Below, piece after piece: positions 27,601 to 35,700 of a stretch of 56,835 nt of DNA; within the stretch, counting starts at the first letter, position 1; every line of letters starts with the position of its first letter. The notes beneath the pieces are model-generated. The model was not told the DNA's origin. It did not search any database and saw only the letters and a list, made by a program, of their open reading frames with translations. The DNA is from an uncultured Clostridia bacterium. Lineage in GTDB: Bacteria > Bacillota > Clostridia > TANB77 > CAG-508. The stretch covers positions 1-56,835 of the forward strand of contig CANQHC010000012.1 of the NCBI GenBank assembly GCA_947623595.1. Direction: 5' to 3'. The position numbers were made by a program, and so were the translations under genes.

Positions 27601-29328
27601 TGAACCACATTTATTCCAATTGCTTTTGTTAAATGTTACTAATAATTCATCTGTTTCATCATCATATACTTTTATTTCTCCTTGGTCATCTACCATGCTT
27701 CCTGGATATGATAGATATATTCCTACGTTACTAGTTATTTCCTCCATTGATTCACTTGATGCTGAGCCATTTTTTATAAATTCATCTGCTACTTTTGGTG
27801 TACTTCCTCCTATAATATTTCCGCTTTCATCTCTTGTTAAATTTCCACCTGTTTCTCTCATTACTACTTCATTGCCTTGTTGATCTTGTGATAAACTGCA
27901 ATACCATTCTACTATGTAATTATCATTTTTTTCTTCACTTGATATTTGATTATATATTTTTAATGGCTTTTCTTTTGATACTATATATCTTCGTGTAGGT
28001 TGATATGTATATTTTCCTACAGTTACATCAAAGGTCGTTGCATATGTTGCTTCTTGCCTCTTTCTATATGTTATTTTTAAAACCCCATTTAATATATTTG
28101 ATTTTTCTGGGTTTCTAAATTCTGCATTTGAATTGTTATATCCTTCATAATATGTGGTTACTGGTATTTCTAATTTTATGTATTCTGTTCCTAAATTTAC
28201 AAATGCTGATAATGGATATGTTATATTTATTTGAAAACTATTAGCTCTAGAAATTGTACTTGTTAGTTTTTGGTTTTGTTCATCTAATGTTGACTTTCTT
28301 TGAGCAGTAAAAGTTCTATCATTTGAGTTATAGTTTAATTCTACACTTTTATCTAAACTTTCTACTCTTAATGGATCTACTCCATTTAATTTTGGAATTG
28401 TTCCTTCTGCTACTGCTCTTTTTAATATTAATTCTTCCCTTGTTTCTTGTGCCTGTATCGTAAAGCTTAAATTTAATTCTCCTTTTTGTTCATTTATTGA
28501 AGTTTGTATATCTTTTTCTTGATTTATATTTATTAAACTTGCTTTTACATATCCGTGCCAGTCTACTTTGAATTCTACAGTTTTGTTAATTTCTGTTCTT
28601 GTATGTTGTTGGTCATCTGCAACATGTACTCCTTTTAATGTTACACTATTTACTTTACTATAGTTACTTACATCATTACCTAATGCTAGAGTTTTACCAC
28701 TTTGATATGAATAATTTCCTGAACGTACTGTTCCTGTTAATAGTTTTTGAGTTCCACTATTTATATTGTTTAATTTTATTTCTTTTATATTTGAACCAAT
28801 TGTATTTTCTGATACTTCATTATCTTTTGGTATGGCGGTCTCTAAGAAAAAGTTATCACTATTTATTGTAATAACTCCATTTTCTAAATGTCCATTAGTA
28901 AGTACATTTAATTGCATATATAAAATATCTTCTTCTCCAATATTTTTGCAAGTTCCTCTTATTCCATCTGCAGTTCCATCCCCATCAAGGTCACGCAAAA
29001 AGAAGGCATCAAATTGTACAAATTCGGTGTCTATGTCCTTTTTTTCGTCTCCTGGTTGTACTCTTTCATAAGTCATTGACCTTGCTATTTCACCTTCTGG
29101 ATGGAATTCGCTTTTTCCAGAATTACTAAATAGCAAAGTTACTGAAATAAGAATAATTGTTGCAAGACTAGTTAGTACAGCAAATATTGGTTTTAATTTG
29201 TTTGCATTTTTCTTTGATTTTCTATTCATTAAAGCTTTATTCTTTTTTTCAGCTTTTTCTATTGTTTTTTTATTTTTTTGACTTGCTTTTTCGAACCTTT
29301 CTAAAATTTTCTCTTCCGATTTTTTCAT
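12616..29328 (-). CDS. Gene B: giant modular cell-surface protein with beta-propeller cassette (5570 aa)
   Basis: An uninterrupted 16.7-kb frame. I chose the ATG at 29328 because it sits 10 nt after GGAGGT in a CATATGAAA context, like gene C; an ATG at 29334 is only 4 nt away. The order is a 44-residue lysine-rich tail, a membrane segment, a conserved region with DLDGDGTAD near residue 110, four SpaA (about 1010-1490) and 14 propeller repeats (about 1500-2425). An InlB-like repeat, a fifth SpaA, three MucBP, an isopeptide-forming domain and two Cna-B follow. Then come seven DUF11-like repeats (about 19490-16430), isopeptide-forming and MucBP modules, a Cna-B with an acidic insert, four MucBP and a last DUF11-like domain. 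It ends SIKTGAEQ, membrane segment, and a tail of about 32 residues with VVLDGKNVVIRKKKQK. This is the largest gene here. The role as a surface fibre or adhesin is inferred. Confidence 0.87.
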   Translation of the reverse strand: MKKSEEKILERFEKASQKNKKTIEKAEKKNKALMNRKSKKNANKLKPIFAVLTSLATIILISVTLLFSNSGKSEFHPEGEIARSMTYERVQPGDEKKDIDTEFVQFDAFFLRDLDGDGTADGIRGTCKNIGEEDILYMQLNVLTNGHLENGVITINSDNFFLETAIPKDNEVSENTIGSNIKEIKLNNINSGTQKLLTGTVRSGNYSYQSGKTLALGNDVSNYSKVNSVTLKGVHVADDQQHTRTEINKTVEFKVDWHGYVKASLININQEKDIQTSINEQKGELNLSFTIQAQETREELILKRAVAEGTIPKLNGVDPLRVESLDKSVELNYNSNDRTFTAQRKSTLDEQNQKLTSTISRANSFQINITYPLSAFVNLGTEYIKLEIPVTTYYEGYNNSNAEFRNPEKSNILNGVLKITYRKRQEATYATTFDVTVGKYTYQPTRRYIVSKEKPLKIYNQISSEEKNDNYIVEWYCSLSQDQQGNEVVMRETGGNLTRDESGNIIGGSTPKVADEFIKNGSASSESMEEITSNVGIYLSYPGSMVDDQGEIKVYDDETDELLVTFNKSNWNKCGSNNPYMYERPVKHIRVEITKTKVEPYSSLSVYNIKQLNDEVITTKYGKEDFENLKYIKSTLNAYIGGRFSRLVTNRANYEEPYSIATINLSKSTISTQETEKNMKITINAQADPNINQVKWTNGAFVLKMPRDIIDIKLNDVTASEANNRVKVTSYEQFKENGINYIKINTKNDKETTFTLSVYADITADPRITTRTEAIELYYYNENAVQYLEKGEDELDVNDNLNKKELVGKKSVNITLASPDSLLTSQTATNYDNKNSIAVAPQIALVAKQSTADITISLTNNYSSTISEVKILGRVPFRGNKYTINGSSLGSEFDVQMASAINLPQSLSQIAKVYYSTNGEATKDVKDPNNQWKTFQELNGNLSEVKSYLIDLGNYALQREKQENISYKIKIPANLNYNQVSYSHHAVYFSLDTQEGKYRTQTEPNKIGFMIAKQYDLELIKYQKGIDFVVPEATYLIMEKGQEDKKEGKTKVTGEDGKLILKGLYVDRTYTIKEIKTPTDYELNEEEVQFKMTEKNGTLEIDETETNRKTAKEINVIKPDGSEVDVVSSGYKVQVKVEDEVKSSLKIIKIEKKETGEQTKLNGVRFKLTGKNFENGRVSTTNTEGILNLNGLSIGADYLLEEVKADGYYLLEPIRFKILNNEGVYSVKFLEEGGQELNVTPSVVENVTTAVNENIPEISLTLKNEKIPTYDLEIKKVEKGGEQKPLEGAKFRLFKGTQKIDDYITNGEGTITIKNLYQYNQLKELDQTYTLKEILAPEGYSAVKDITFQVRKNEEGLLVMDVKEGTIKSSNAEGNKMTITIEDSPSFKLIKMDGEELEKGNEVFLPNTKFAIYNVDDGTEQLALDSRYNILGKKEIINGKEYYVLETNENGEIEANLREGLYKAVEIEANNEKYDITNNVYYFGIGTSRQAPESYAVEDVTLIGESGDDRINAVAKTSDGGFVVGGVFKSSSIQVGGQTLNSEGNSTGLIIKYKIDESNEGEYKIEWLTTLGAPVYSIAETIDGGIVAGGYFQDNSVKIGDNTFTLKGKSDGYIIKYKKISNSENYEAEWSTKIGGLYYDYIYSVSATSDGGFVAGGNFRGTTMSVGSYTLDGKGNNNDTGLIIKYTPVATDEKYNVDWASSLGTTNNSYIQSVEATPEGDILVGGYYTGNLELGNGYTFNNDNTTTQNGMIIKYTAVAGPEKYNVDWATTISGNQHNYIQSITQTADKGILVGGYFQSTSLTIGSYNLVNPGSNYSGMVIKYIPVEGSEKYKADWATVVGGTGIDNVYAVSESEDGKILVGGKTYSTDIDLGNYKFKNTSYLTSFTDGIVVSYAPVEGNEKYKVEWATLVGGDKNEVVEGILQTKDGKIIMGGYSSSEIVKIGGETFKSTDNYNGMIIKCEKKELANPVTINAVSIGESSNEQINSITQTSDGGHIAVGHFSSTKIKAGNYTLENNSTSTSYIDGMIIKYDMNGQIEWATSVGGNYSDYIYSVIETKDGGILVGGYFNSRSIALEGYTLTNNSSSYDGMIIKYSADGKVEWATSLGGSSSDYIYSVAETTNGDLVAGGYFNSSSIELGEYKLEKSDSTSYPDGMIIKYTPIDSDEKYKINWTTSVGGSNEDIITSLSQTSDGGILVGGTFKGSNIQIGEYELTNKGSVVYTDGMIIKYDMNGQIEWATSVGGNYEDAITSLKETSDGGILVGGSFKGNSIQIGEYEFKGSTSYSSGMIIKYNANKEVEWATAVGGDKSDKITSVAETADGGIVAGGNFESSSIQLGDYILEPKGSTDAMVVKYKKGNGKYTLEWAKAIGGTTNDEISSVVQLKDGTILAGGHYKSGKIETDGKQLTNQGNYDAMMLKIANMAGIPEVTELKVKNYRKEFKITTEVKQIGEEKGGKISGEDKKPYEIVKYGENSTNQILMEPNSGYEIISVTVNGEEWPFEADKATGNYEMQKFTNVTKDMHVVVTYSKKTNKLVIKKVDNKTQSPIAGVKFRLDEIDGANSGILIETNSKGEAITQVQYGMYSITELNTPEGYIPLEETIKIDFEESNKSVIASEGSSQQVARYDSSTGMYIIENKKKAKVIVHHYAQNEFNEDRSPKKVAEDEFIEGKIDEEYITKPRMDLEKYEPVQDQLVEHATGKFTEADIEVIYYYEIKKIPLTVHHYIDGTENPVPLVGYEENEQNVAQDEHDLGLEGQGYVTKALTEQPEADERQLLNPKYKLTTMPQNATGKYDYAEINITYYYGVKSSAGVLVKHIDKNTRSEIAPSETLPAEGEGQGQYGDQYTTQASTKIPQNYKLAVRPQNWQGTMKEELTEVIYEYDLKEPEVIGQTVTKEATPEITSKGEPVEYTINYTATVSEYMGQVQITIVDQLPCGIEKNESDLQGGEYDEEAHTITWKDLQDVDTYTNGEVPEGQAEGKKQLTVSFSKTISVVFKDLDVNLEKIQNKVNGKLKFLSTEKESDEIEYTAETLPNFKTKLKVIKSWDDQEDRATKRPTQIKIIVKNKQLGDQTVAEMTLTKEQHKKIDDESTWEYTFTELPKYNADGTLAEYTVEEREVEDDDLKFYKKAEIVESETIEQATDLESNGEEIKTFTITNTFEVPNETTSVRAIKVWDHTNNVYERPSKVKLQLMKKDAEGNKTKVTVHGVDVEGEVSQANKVTGTEDNENKETWRYVFTGLPKYDDLGNKIEYCVDEVEEGLSYYRKTIDDETNTITNTYIGPIITSNKTVSTENNTGYVVEGETITYKIEITNSGEVAKEVKVQDKAPNGTSFVQKSIKINNNANYNNIDYSEKTETELEQGIGVQVEGNQTVTLSFDVTVNDLGPETYSQAIKNTATVDEVETKEVEVQVEKAKMKYGKTGEIERGEISNSLEEGAIGGTQVTQGDIIKYQITLTNDGTAPKTILVTDAIPEGTSFVAGSLKIGGRTTYKQESLENKDANYLLTGIEIEVPAGNSIIVEYKVTVDDFDNDAKIENEAVIKDPKEPENEEKQERTNTVTHTYVEPDITSKKEVTIKNEQLGYVLEGQEVTYMITVENSGSLEKEVTIQDSIPEGLTFKEGSIRINEQENFKVDGIEKDLTQLGKVNLEEGIKVIVPGKKVLDAEEQTKVENGKLVLTFKVTVDDLNKGEVAEKVYEKAIKNIAIVDGKNAESKEVEVKKTDLNITKESSPENGSTVQKDETITYIIHVTNTKGTMPARVIVKDSIPDGTTFVPESIQVDNSNSYNLDGEDIQLAEKGEADLNKGIEIEVPAQGEKVLSFKVTVNDLDNDAKITNRANLIDITEKKDEEEPDDPEYPDMPKKESNEVVHNYGEGIISQSKKAQTQYGKDYVVKGEEITYTITVENAGSVEKEVTIRDNLPEEVDFVNGTIQINKLSEYEVNGENKTLSELTQKELEEGIKVKVPAKHKKLDGEEANIEGTEEVKGKIELSFRVKVKKGVEGKTIIENQATVDENPTGTTQNTVKAPKISTEKVAIVKEGRNFVVQGDIIKYVITVKNEGDLGENVLIKDSISEGTSFVDGSIRVNEETSNEVNGKEVDVSSKTQQDLEEGIVVYVEPKTDEVLPAVTTLSFEVMVKDEVQEEEITGDIKNKAITKEIEDKENPQDPEVQENPETPTDEVKTPIVTFEKKAKINRIASVERGQDEDGGLDAEGKQKLGKNEVTAEDEITYTIKVTNTGTITAENIEVKDTVPEGTRLKEANEASQVQGEKEITWIIPSLNTEESKELTFTVIVNYAQEDQKIKNVAYIEEKGSNEVETEYKKPEIILTTEVEKTAVETITSTETPIYYTINYTARIENFVGKAVITIVDTLPYKIDVSKSQIPDEGVYDPEKKTITWTETVNEIDTYKNIETKEISRTKSMSLTYIYEDVENLKGKIVNTVTATTDLKQPDIPEDKTVKTDEQTDTHEIEAQIPAKVIVHHYFYDEENDVATQIKVAEDKEQTGKIGESYTTSKSEEVPQNYTCKDETPDKHEGNMTKTPIEVIYYYTLNDETIENEMTKTAKASKTVERQEQKEADLEPKVVNVEVLTDEDGEVTYNIKYKINIRDYIGKAKITIVDKLPSAIDKDASQLQEGKYNSADNTITWEETIENINTYKDGLLTPEHPEDGVVTEGRFEKTIEKQIKVVYDNQNPVGNLVNTATGSITTYYPDILEPIKPELEKETKKQEDTSTVEQEYKVDKVVEKRWDDNDNSKEHRPNSVNVQLTANGQTTWNDKTLESVVLSDSNNWTHTFTNLPKYDERGALINYSVQESESNPGELEYYVQPPQITITENKDVTDSGSEVNDQETSEQEVEKQESDETNPGADKQGPEEIEPGADKQELDEKETPNQIGKIIVTNEYRLNNVRIDSDINKTGTEEITNENRIVTYKIKYHAVINDYIGEATLTITDTLPYEIDKDKSNIAGGEYDEDLKTITWKQELGHINTVENGAKVVDVEKEITVEYKDLDVKKEKITNNVKGKIEFTENETKNEVETSYDTNVNITGKLVVKYVDKDTGEEIVQTIEPGQPGNEDGTEPIEKKYSYEKDLKVGSDYQTEKEEIPGYNWVGVEGNAEGKIVEGATEVTYYYERKNSGGVTAKYVDEDGNEITDPQIIEGKVGDSYKTKDKQDELENYELVETTGDAPEGRLEEGSKEVVYHYRKLTAKVIVRYLEKETNKVLEQEKVIEGKVGDLYETARKVIEGYRKAGNEPENSSGKMERNNENNTIYVTYYYEKIPSGKITVKYLDKETGEEITRTIKPGEPGNEEGKEDLKTTYVEELQGYVGERYETKEKEIPYYKYLEELAPTNKEGLYKEDNDTVIYYYQKLNFNFSVEKRITEASIDGKQAKVDDEGKIIKLEVVAKKVTTSKVEVKYEVVVTNTGEIEGTANIKETLPAGFKTSNSNPSYWEKQTDGTLTTEVKLNPGQSENLEVVAIWKNGNNNFGTMRNQVQITDTTNPANYLDSSKDDNESQADVVMSIKTGAEQKVLGVALGTIATAGLLILLYQYQKYQKERNREIRHVVLDGKNVVIRKKKQK
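14700..14754 (-). repeat. Gene B: short direct repeat in acidic linker
   Basis: A 19-bp exact direct repeat (CTTGCTTGTCTGCTCCTGG on the plus strand) occurs twice with a 36-bp period and encodes PGADKQ twice. It lies in a Glu/Asp/Gln-rich insert inside a Cna-B domain; C and D have other sequence at this place. It looks like an in-frame slippage repeat. Confidence 0.8.
16430..19490 (-). repeat. Gene B: seven DUF11-like domain repeats
   Basis: Seven units of about 120-150 residues carry the pattern 'V..GD.ITYTI.V.N.G....V.I.D.IPEGT.FV.GSI.I' and end in 'LSF.V.V'. Equivalent stretches contain one unit in A, three in C and four in D, so this is the main cause of the extra length of gene B. DUF11 domains are known from bacterial surface stalks; here they probably act as spacers. 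Confidence 0.75.
22060..24830 (-). repeat. Gene B: 14 beta-propeller repeats
   Basis: There are 14 units, each with a 'TSDGG(I/F)xVGGYF' turn, 'IxIGxYxL', 'DGMIIKY' and usually 'EWATSVGG'. Unit 7 instead ends in MIIKCEKKELANPVTINA, a linker shared with unit 7 of gene D, and this divides the array 7+7. All units are full length. I infer two consecutive seven-bladed propellers. Confidence 0.8.
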
Positions 29329-29338
29329 ATGCATTCAG

Positions 29339-29344
29339 ACCTCC
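29339..29344 (-). promoter_or_regulatory. RBS of gene B
   Basis: GGAGGT lies 10 nt before the ATG at 29328 and 4 nt before the ATG at 29334. The 10-nt spacing and the CATATGAAA context equal those of gene C, which favours 29328. Confidence 0.75.
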
Positions 29345-29382
29345 ATACAATTTATATATACTAAGTAATATATTTTATATTA

Positions 29383-29411
29383 ATTATAAGAAGATTTTTT
29401 GCACAAGTAAA
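29383..29411 (-). promoter_or_regulatory. Promoter of gene B
   Basis: TTTACT (29411-29406) and TATAAT (29388-29383) are separated by 17 bp, about 55 bp before the ATG at 29328. Confidence 0.8.
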
Positions 29412-29632
29412 TCGTTGAACACTTGGCAATTTATACCGTTTGAGTAATTTTATTATGGGTACTTGGTTTTTAAACTTTTTATTATTTTCTTTACATTTTT
29501 GCGATTATTTTACAGTTTTAATTACATTTTCCGAGCTTTCCTTTATTTCCCTATATATTTTTTAATGTAACATTTTGTTTTGCTTTAATTTTAGAGCATT
29601 TGGAGCTATTGGCTACTTTTACTTACGGGCTC

Positions 29633-29693
29633 ATAAAAAAGAAGTATTCCAATCATACTGTGTGAACTTCACTTGTATGATGTAATACTTCTT
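29633..29693 (-). terminator. Intrinsic terminator of gene C
   Basis: A long stem is formed by AAGAAGTATT with AATACTTCTT and, after a small internal loop, ATCATAC with GTATGAT (arms 29693-29675 and 29658-29639). It is followed on the minus strand by a run of T (29640-29635). It starts about 17 nt after the gene C stop. Confidence 0.88.
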
Positions 29694-29710
29694 GTATACA
29701 CTAGCCTGGG

Positions 29711-32700
29711 TTATTTCTGCTTTTTCTTCTTAATTACTACATTCTTACCATCTAATACCACATGCCTTATTTCTCTGTTTCTTTCTTTTTGATACTTTTG
29801 ATATTGGTACAGTAATATTAGTAAACCAGCTGTTGCTATTGTTCCTAATGCTACTCCTAATACCTTTTGCTCTGCTCCGGTTTTAATACTCATTACTACA
29901 TCTGCTTGTGATTCATTGTCATTCTTACTACTATCTAGGTAGTTTGCTGGGTTTGTTGTATCTGTTATTTGTACTTGGTTTCTCATTGTTCCAAAGTTAT
30001 TGTTTCCATTCTTCCATATTGCTACCACTTCTAAGTTTTCACTTTGTCCTGGATTTAGTTTTACTTCTGCTATTAATGTTCCATCTTTTTGTTTCTTCCA
30101 ATAATCTGGATTGCTTTCTGATACTTTGAAACCGTCTGGCAATGTTTCTTTAATGTTTGCTGTTCCTTCTATCTCTCCTGTATTTGTTACTACTACTTCA
30201 TATTTTACTTCTACTTTTGAAGTTGTTACCTTTTTAGCTACCACTTCTAGTTTTATGATTTTTCCTTCATCATCTACTTTTGCTTGTTTTCCGTCTATAC
30301 TTGCCTCTGTTATTTTCTTTTCTACACTGAAGTTAAATACTAATTTTCTATAATAGTAAATTACTGTGTCATCATCTTCTCCATATATTCCTTCCTTATT
30401 TGTTGGTGATAATTCTTCTAAGCATTCGTAATATGGAATTTCTTTTTCTTTAGTTTCATATCTATCTCCCACATAGCCTTGTAATTCTTCTGTGTATGGT
30501 TTGTTTATGCTTTCTTTTCCGTCTTCGTTTCCTGGCTGTCCTGGTTCTATTGTTTGTACTATTTCTTCATTTGTTTCTTTGTCTAGGTATTTTACTGTTA
30601 TTTTTCCACTTGGCATTCTTTCATAATAGTAGGTTACATAGATTGTGTTGTTTTGCTCGTTTCTTTCCATTTTTCCATTTGCGTTTTCTGGTTCTTCTCC
30701 TGCTTTTCTGTAGCCCTCTATTACTTCTCTTGATGCTTCATATGAGTCTCCTACTTTGCCTTCTATTACTTTTTCTTGTAATAGTACTTTATCTGTTCCT
30801 TTTTCTAGGTATCTTACTATTACTTTGGCTGTCAATTTTCTGTAGTGGTATACTACCTCTTTTGCATCTTCTTCTAATTTTCCTTCTGGAGCATCTCCTG
30901 TGGTTTCTGCAAATTCGTAGTTGTCTAACTCATCATTCTTATCTTCTGTTTTGTATGTGTCTCCCACTTTTCCTTCTATTTTTTCCTCTGGTGCTATTTC
31001 ATTTCCGTCTTCATCCACATATTTTGCTGTTACTCCTCCTGAGTCCTTTCTTGCATAATAGTAGGTTACTTCTGTTGTTCCTTCTGTTATTTCTCCTTGA
31101 GTATTTCCACTATCTTCTATAAAGTCATATCCATAGATTTCTTTTTGGTCTTTATAATATGGTGTTCCTACTTTTTCTTCTGTTTCATAGCTATATTTCT
31201 TTTCTATCTGCTCTGTTCCGTCCTCATTTCCTGGCTGTCCTGGTTCTATGGTTTCTACTATTTCTTTTCCTGTGTCTTTGTCTACATATTTTACTATTAA
31301 TTTTCCTTTTACATTTACATTTGTATCATAGCTTGTTTCTTTTTCATTCTTTTCTTCTTTTTCTGTAAATTCTATCTTTCCTTTTACTTTGTTTGTTATA
31401 TTATTTAATTCTAATGTTAGGTTTTCTCCTAAATCTTGATATACTACTTTTATTTCTTTTTGTATTGTTACTTCTTTTTGATTATTTGCTTCTTCTATTG
31501 TATTTATATGTCCTAAGTTTTCAGTCCATGTTATTGTTTTGGTAGTTTCATCATATTTTCCATCTTTTATATCTGACTTACTTAAATCTATTTTATATGG
31601 TAATGTATCTGTTATTGTAACAATTGCTTTTCCTACATAGTCTTTTATTACTGCATTATATCTTATGCTGTAGTTTACTTCTTGATTTGATTTTGTTATT
31701 TCACTTGTTCCTTGTTTTGTTATACTTCCTTCTACTTCTGTATTTGTTAGTCTATATTTATTTGTTACTATGATTTTTCCTACTTGTTTTGTTTCAGTTT
31801 CTTGGATACTTTCATCTTCTGTTGTTATTTCTGGTTCTTGCTCATAGTAGTCTAGTTCGCCATCTTCTACTTCACTTTCTACTATACTATAGCTTATTAA
31901 TGTTCCACTTTCATCATATTTTGGTAAATTTTCAAATGTATGAGTCCAGTGATTTTCTTCTGATAGTATTGTAATTGGTAATTCTCCTGTATATGTATTT
32001 TCTACATCATTTTCTTGTGTATTTGGAAGTGTTATATTATCCCAACTTGTCACTCCATTTGCAGTTAATTGTACTTTTACTGAGTTTGGTCTATGACCTT
32101 TTGCATTTTCACTGTCATCCCATCTTTTTTCTACTATTTTATCTACTTTGTATTCTTGTTCTACTGTACTTGTTGCTTGTTTTTCTTCTGTTTTCTTTTC
32201 TTCTGGTTTCGTAGGTTGTATCTCATCTGGATAATATGTTGTTACTTTTCCGATTACTGTGTTTACTAGTGGAATTGCTACATTTTGTCCGTCATATACT
32301 AATTTAATAGTCTTCTCTATTGTCACTTCATATGTTCCATTTTCTACTTTTCCATATTCTGGATGGCTTTCATCTACTTGTCCTTCTTCATATGTATTAA
32401 TATTTTCTATTGTTTGCTCCCATGTTATTGTATTATTTAATGGATTATAGTTTCCATCTGCTAAACTTGATGCATCTTGATTTATTGATGCTGGTAAGTT
32501 ATCTACAATAGTTATTTTTGCTTTTCCTATATAATCTCTTATTGTTACTTTGTATTTTATAGTATATGTTAATTCTCCGTCTTCATCTGTTAGAACTTCT
32601 ACACTTACTTGTTTTGTTTGTGGTGTTCCATCTTCTTTAGTTAAGATTTGTCCTTCTGGTCCTAACACATTTTCTTCTCTTTGTACAGTTTTACTTATTT

Positions 32701-35700
32701 CATTTGTTATAGCTTCGTCTTTTAAGGTATAGTAGTATGTTACCTCTTTTGGCGTTTTGGTCATTGTTCCTTCTTTTCCTTCTGGATTTTCATTTTTACA
32801 TTCGTAGTTTTGTGGAACTTCATTTGACTTACTTGTTGTATATTTATCTCCTACTTTTCCTGTCTTTTCTTCATCTGGTACTAATTCTATTTCTGTTGTT
32901 TCTTGTTTTTCTGCATCATAGAAATAATGATGTACTGTTACTTTTCCTGGGATTTCTACATTTACTTCATGAGTATCTATTTGTGTATCTGTTAAGGCTG
33001 TTATTTCGTCTGGTATATTTGGTTCTTCTGGTCTTTCTTCTTTTTCTGGGTTTGGCCTTTTTAATTCTATTGTTCCTGTTACTGTGTTTTCTATTGTTCC
33101 TGATAAGTTTTCTTCATCTTCGTACATGTATTTTAACTGTATACTCTTTGTTCTACTTATACTTGCCTTTTCTGTGTCTTTATATGTGTCTATATCATTT
33201 ATTTCTTCTGTCCATGTAATTGTTTTTTCTTCTTTATTATATACATAATTCCCTGGTATTTCTGAGTTTTCTTCATCTATTTCATATGGTAATTTATCTA
33301 CTATTGTTAGTATTGCTCTTCCTACAAAGTTATTTATTTTTGCTGTATAGTTTATTTCATAATATACCTTTGTGTCTGTATCTGTTATTGTTTTTGCTCC
33401 ATCTTTTACTATATTTGTTTCTAGTTTTATTTCTGGGTTTTTGTATTTTGTTACTGTTTCGTTTGTTGCTTTTTCTGATACATATGCTTTGTTTCTTATA
33501 TCAATATCTGTTTGTGAATAATTTACTATAACTGTGAAGCTTAATGTTTTTGTTTCTCCTTCTTCTAGGTTTTCTATTGTCCATTTTAATTGTTTTTCTT
33601 TTATTTCTGGATTTTCTGTACTTTCTTTATATGTTGTTCCTTCAGGTATTGTATCTTTTACTTCTATATTTGTTGCTTGTTTACTTCCTGTATTCTTTAC
33701 TATTATTTTGTATGTTATTTCATCTCCTACTGTTACTTCATTTGCTTCTAGTTTTTGCTTTTCTGTTTCTTCTACTTCTCCTTTTTCTACACTTGCTATC
33801 CTTGTTATTTGAGCCTGCTTTTCAAAGGTAACCACTGGCGTTTTTACCTCTTCTGTTTCTTCTTCTGGTTTTCCAGGTACTTCTGAACCTGGTACTTCCT
33901 CGCTTTCTCCTACTTCTTGTGTTTTTGCTTTATTCTTTATATCTCCTTCTACTTTTTCTTCTATTTCTTCTTTTACTTTTACTTCAAAACTTAATGTTGT
34001 TACACCAGGTATTAAATCATCTGTTTTTGGTCCTACATATACTATTATTCCACTTGCTAATTCTTCTTCTGCCTTTCCTGCCATGTCCACTTCTTTTCCG
34101 TTTATCTGTTGTGTTTCTCCATCATTTACCCTTATTGAACCTTCTACAAATTCTGTTCCTTCTGGAATACTATCTTTTATTACTACATTTTCTCCTAAGT
34201 CTCCTTTATTTCTTATTGTTATAGTATATTTTATTGTATCTCCTTTTACTACAAAGTCTTTTCCTTCTGCTATAGATACTGTTTTTTCTGTAGTTATACT
34301 TGGAGCTTTTACTTTATTTTCTGTACTTTCTGTTTCATTATTATCTACTGTTGCTTGATTTTTTATTATTTTTCCACTTTCTATTTCTTCTTTTACTTTT
34401 ACTTTGAAGCTTAATTCTATTTTGCCTTTTACTTCATTTGTTTCTGGTAGGTTTGCTTCTTCATCTAAATTTGCTTTATGCTTTGTTGGTACTTTTACTC
34501 TTATTCCTTCTTCTAAGTCATTTGCTCCTAATTCTGATAGTGTTTTTTGTACTCCATTTACTTCATATTCTGTCTCTTCATTTATTCTTATTGTTCCTGA
34601 TTCAAATTCTACTTCTTCTGGCAAATTATCTCTTATTGTTACCTCTTTTTCTACACTTCCACTATTTTCTACTGTTATTGTATATGTTATTTCTTCTCCT
34701 TTTACTACATATTCTTTTTGGTATTGTGTTTCTGCTGTTTTATCACTTGTTATTACTGGGCCTATATATGTATTTGTTATTATATTTTTCTCATCATTTA
34801 TTGATTTTTCATAATAAGCTAGACTTTCTCCTTCTGCTTCTGTTTCATCTACACAGTAATCTATTTCATTTCCTAAGTTATCATATTTTGGTAAATTTCT
34901 AAATGTATAGCTCCATACTTCTGCTTTTTCTTCCGATATTTTAGATTGTAAGTCTTCTAAGTTTGATAAGTTTGGCAAGTTTTCTGATAAGTTTTCTACT
35001 TTATTTTCTGCTCTACTTATTTCTACTTCTACATTTGTTCCATCTCTTTGTACTGCTGTTTTATTTCCATTTGCTTCCTTTTTCATCAGTTGTAATTTTA
35101 CTTTACTTGGTTTTGTATAGATGTTATTTGTATGATCCCATACTTTTACAGCTTGTACTTCTACTTCTTCATTTGGAACATTAAATGTGTTTGTTATTGT
35201 GAATATTTTTGTTGTTTTAATACTTTCTATTTCTGAAACTGTTTTTGGAGATGTTGTTTCTGTAGGTTTTGTATTTTGGGTTATCTTTTCTATATTTTCT
35301 GTTTCAGTTATTTCTTGAGTTTCATAGAATTTTAAGTCGTCTTTTCCTACTGCTCTTTCTTCTACTGTGTACTTTGCTAAGGTTCCATCTTCATTATATT
35401 TTGGTAAATCTTCAAATGTATATTCCCATTTGTTACTATCCTGTGCATTTGCATGAGTATTTTGGTTTAGTGTTATTTGATCTACTTCTTGTGGCTCTGC
35501 ATTTTCATTCTTTAATATAATATTTAATTGCGTTGGTCTTTTTTCTGCTATATTTTCTGCATCTGACCATACTTTTTCTACCTTTACATCTATTTTAAAG
35601 TTTGTAGTTGTTGTTGCTCTTCCTTCTTCTTCTTCACTTTCTTTTTCTGTTTCTATGAATTTTACTTTTCCGTTTACTATATTTTCTATTATTTCTTCAT

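Larger units (their letters stand above)
29329..29710 (-). other. Spacer C-B with conserved upstream block
   Basis: This roughly 382-bp spacer holds the terminator of gene C, a conserved block (about 29455-29640) closely similar to that of spacer B-A, and the promoter, leader and RBS of gene B. The inverted repeat next to the -35 box (about 29409-29450) is decayed, with about 7 of 15 positions still complementary. I see no small gene. Confidence 0.65.
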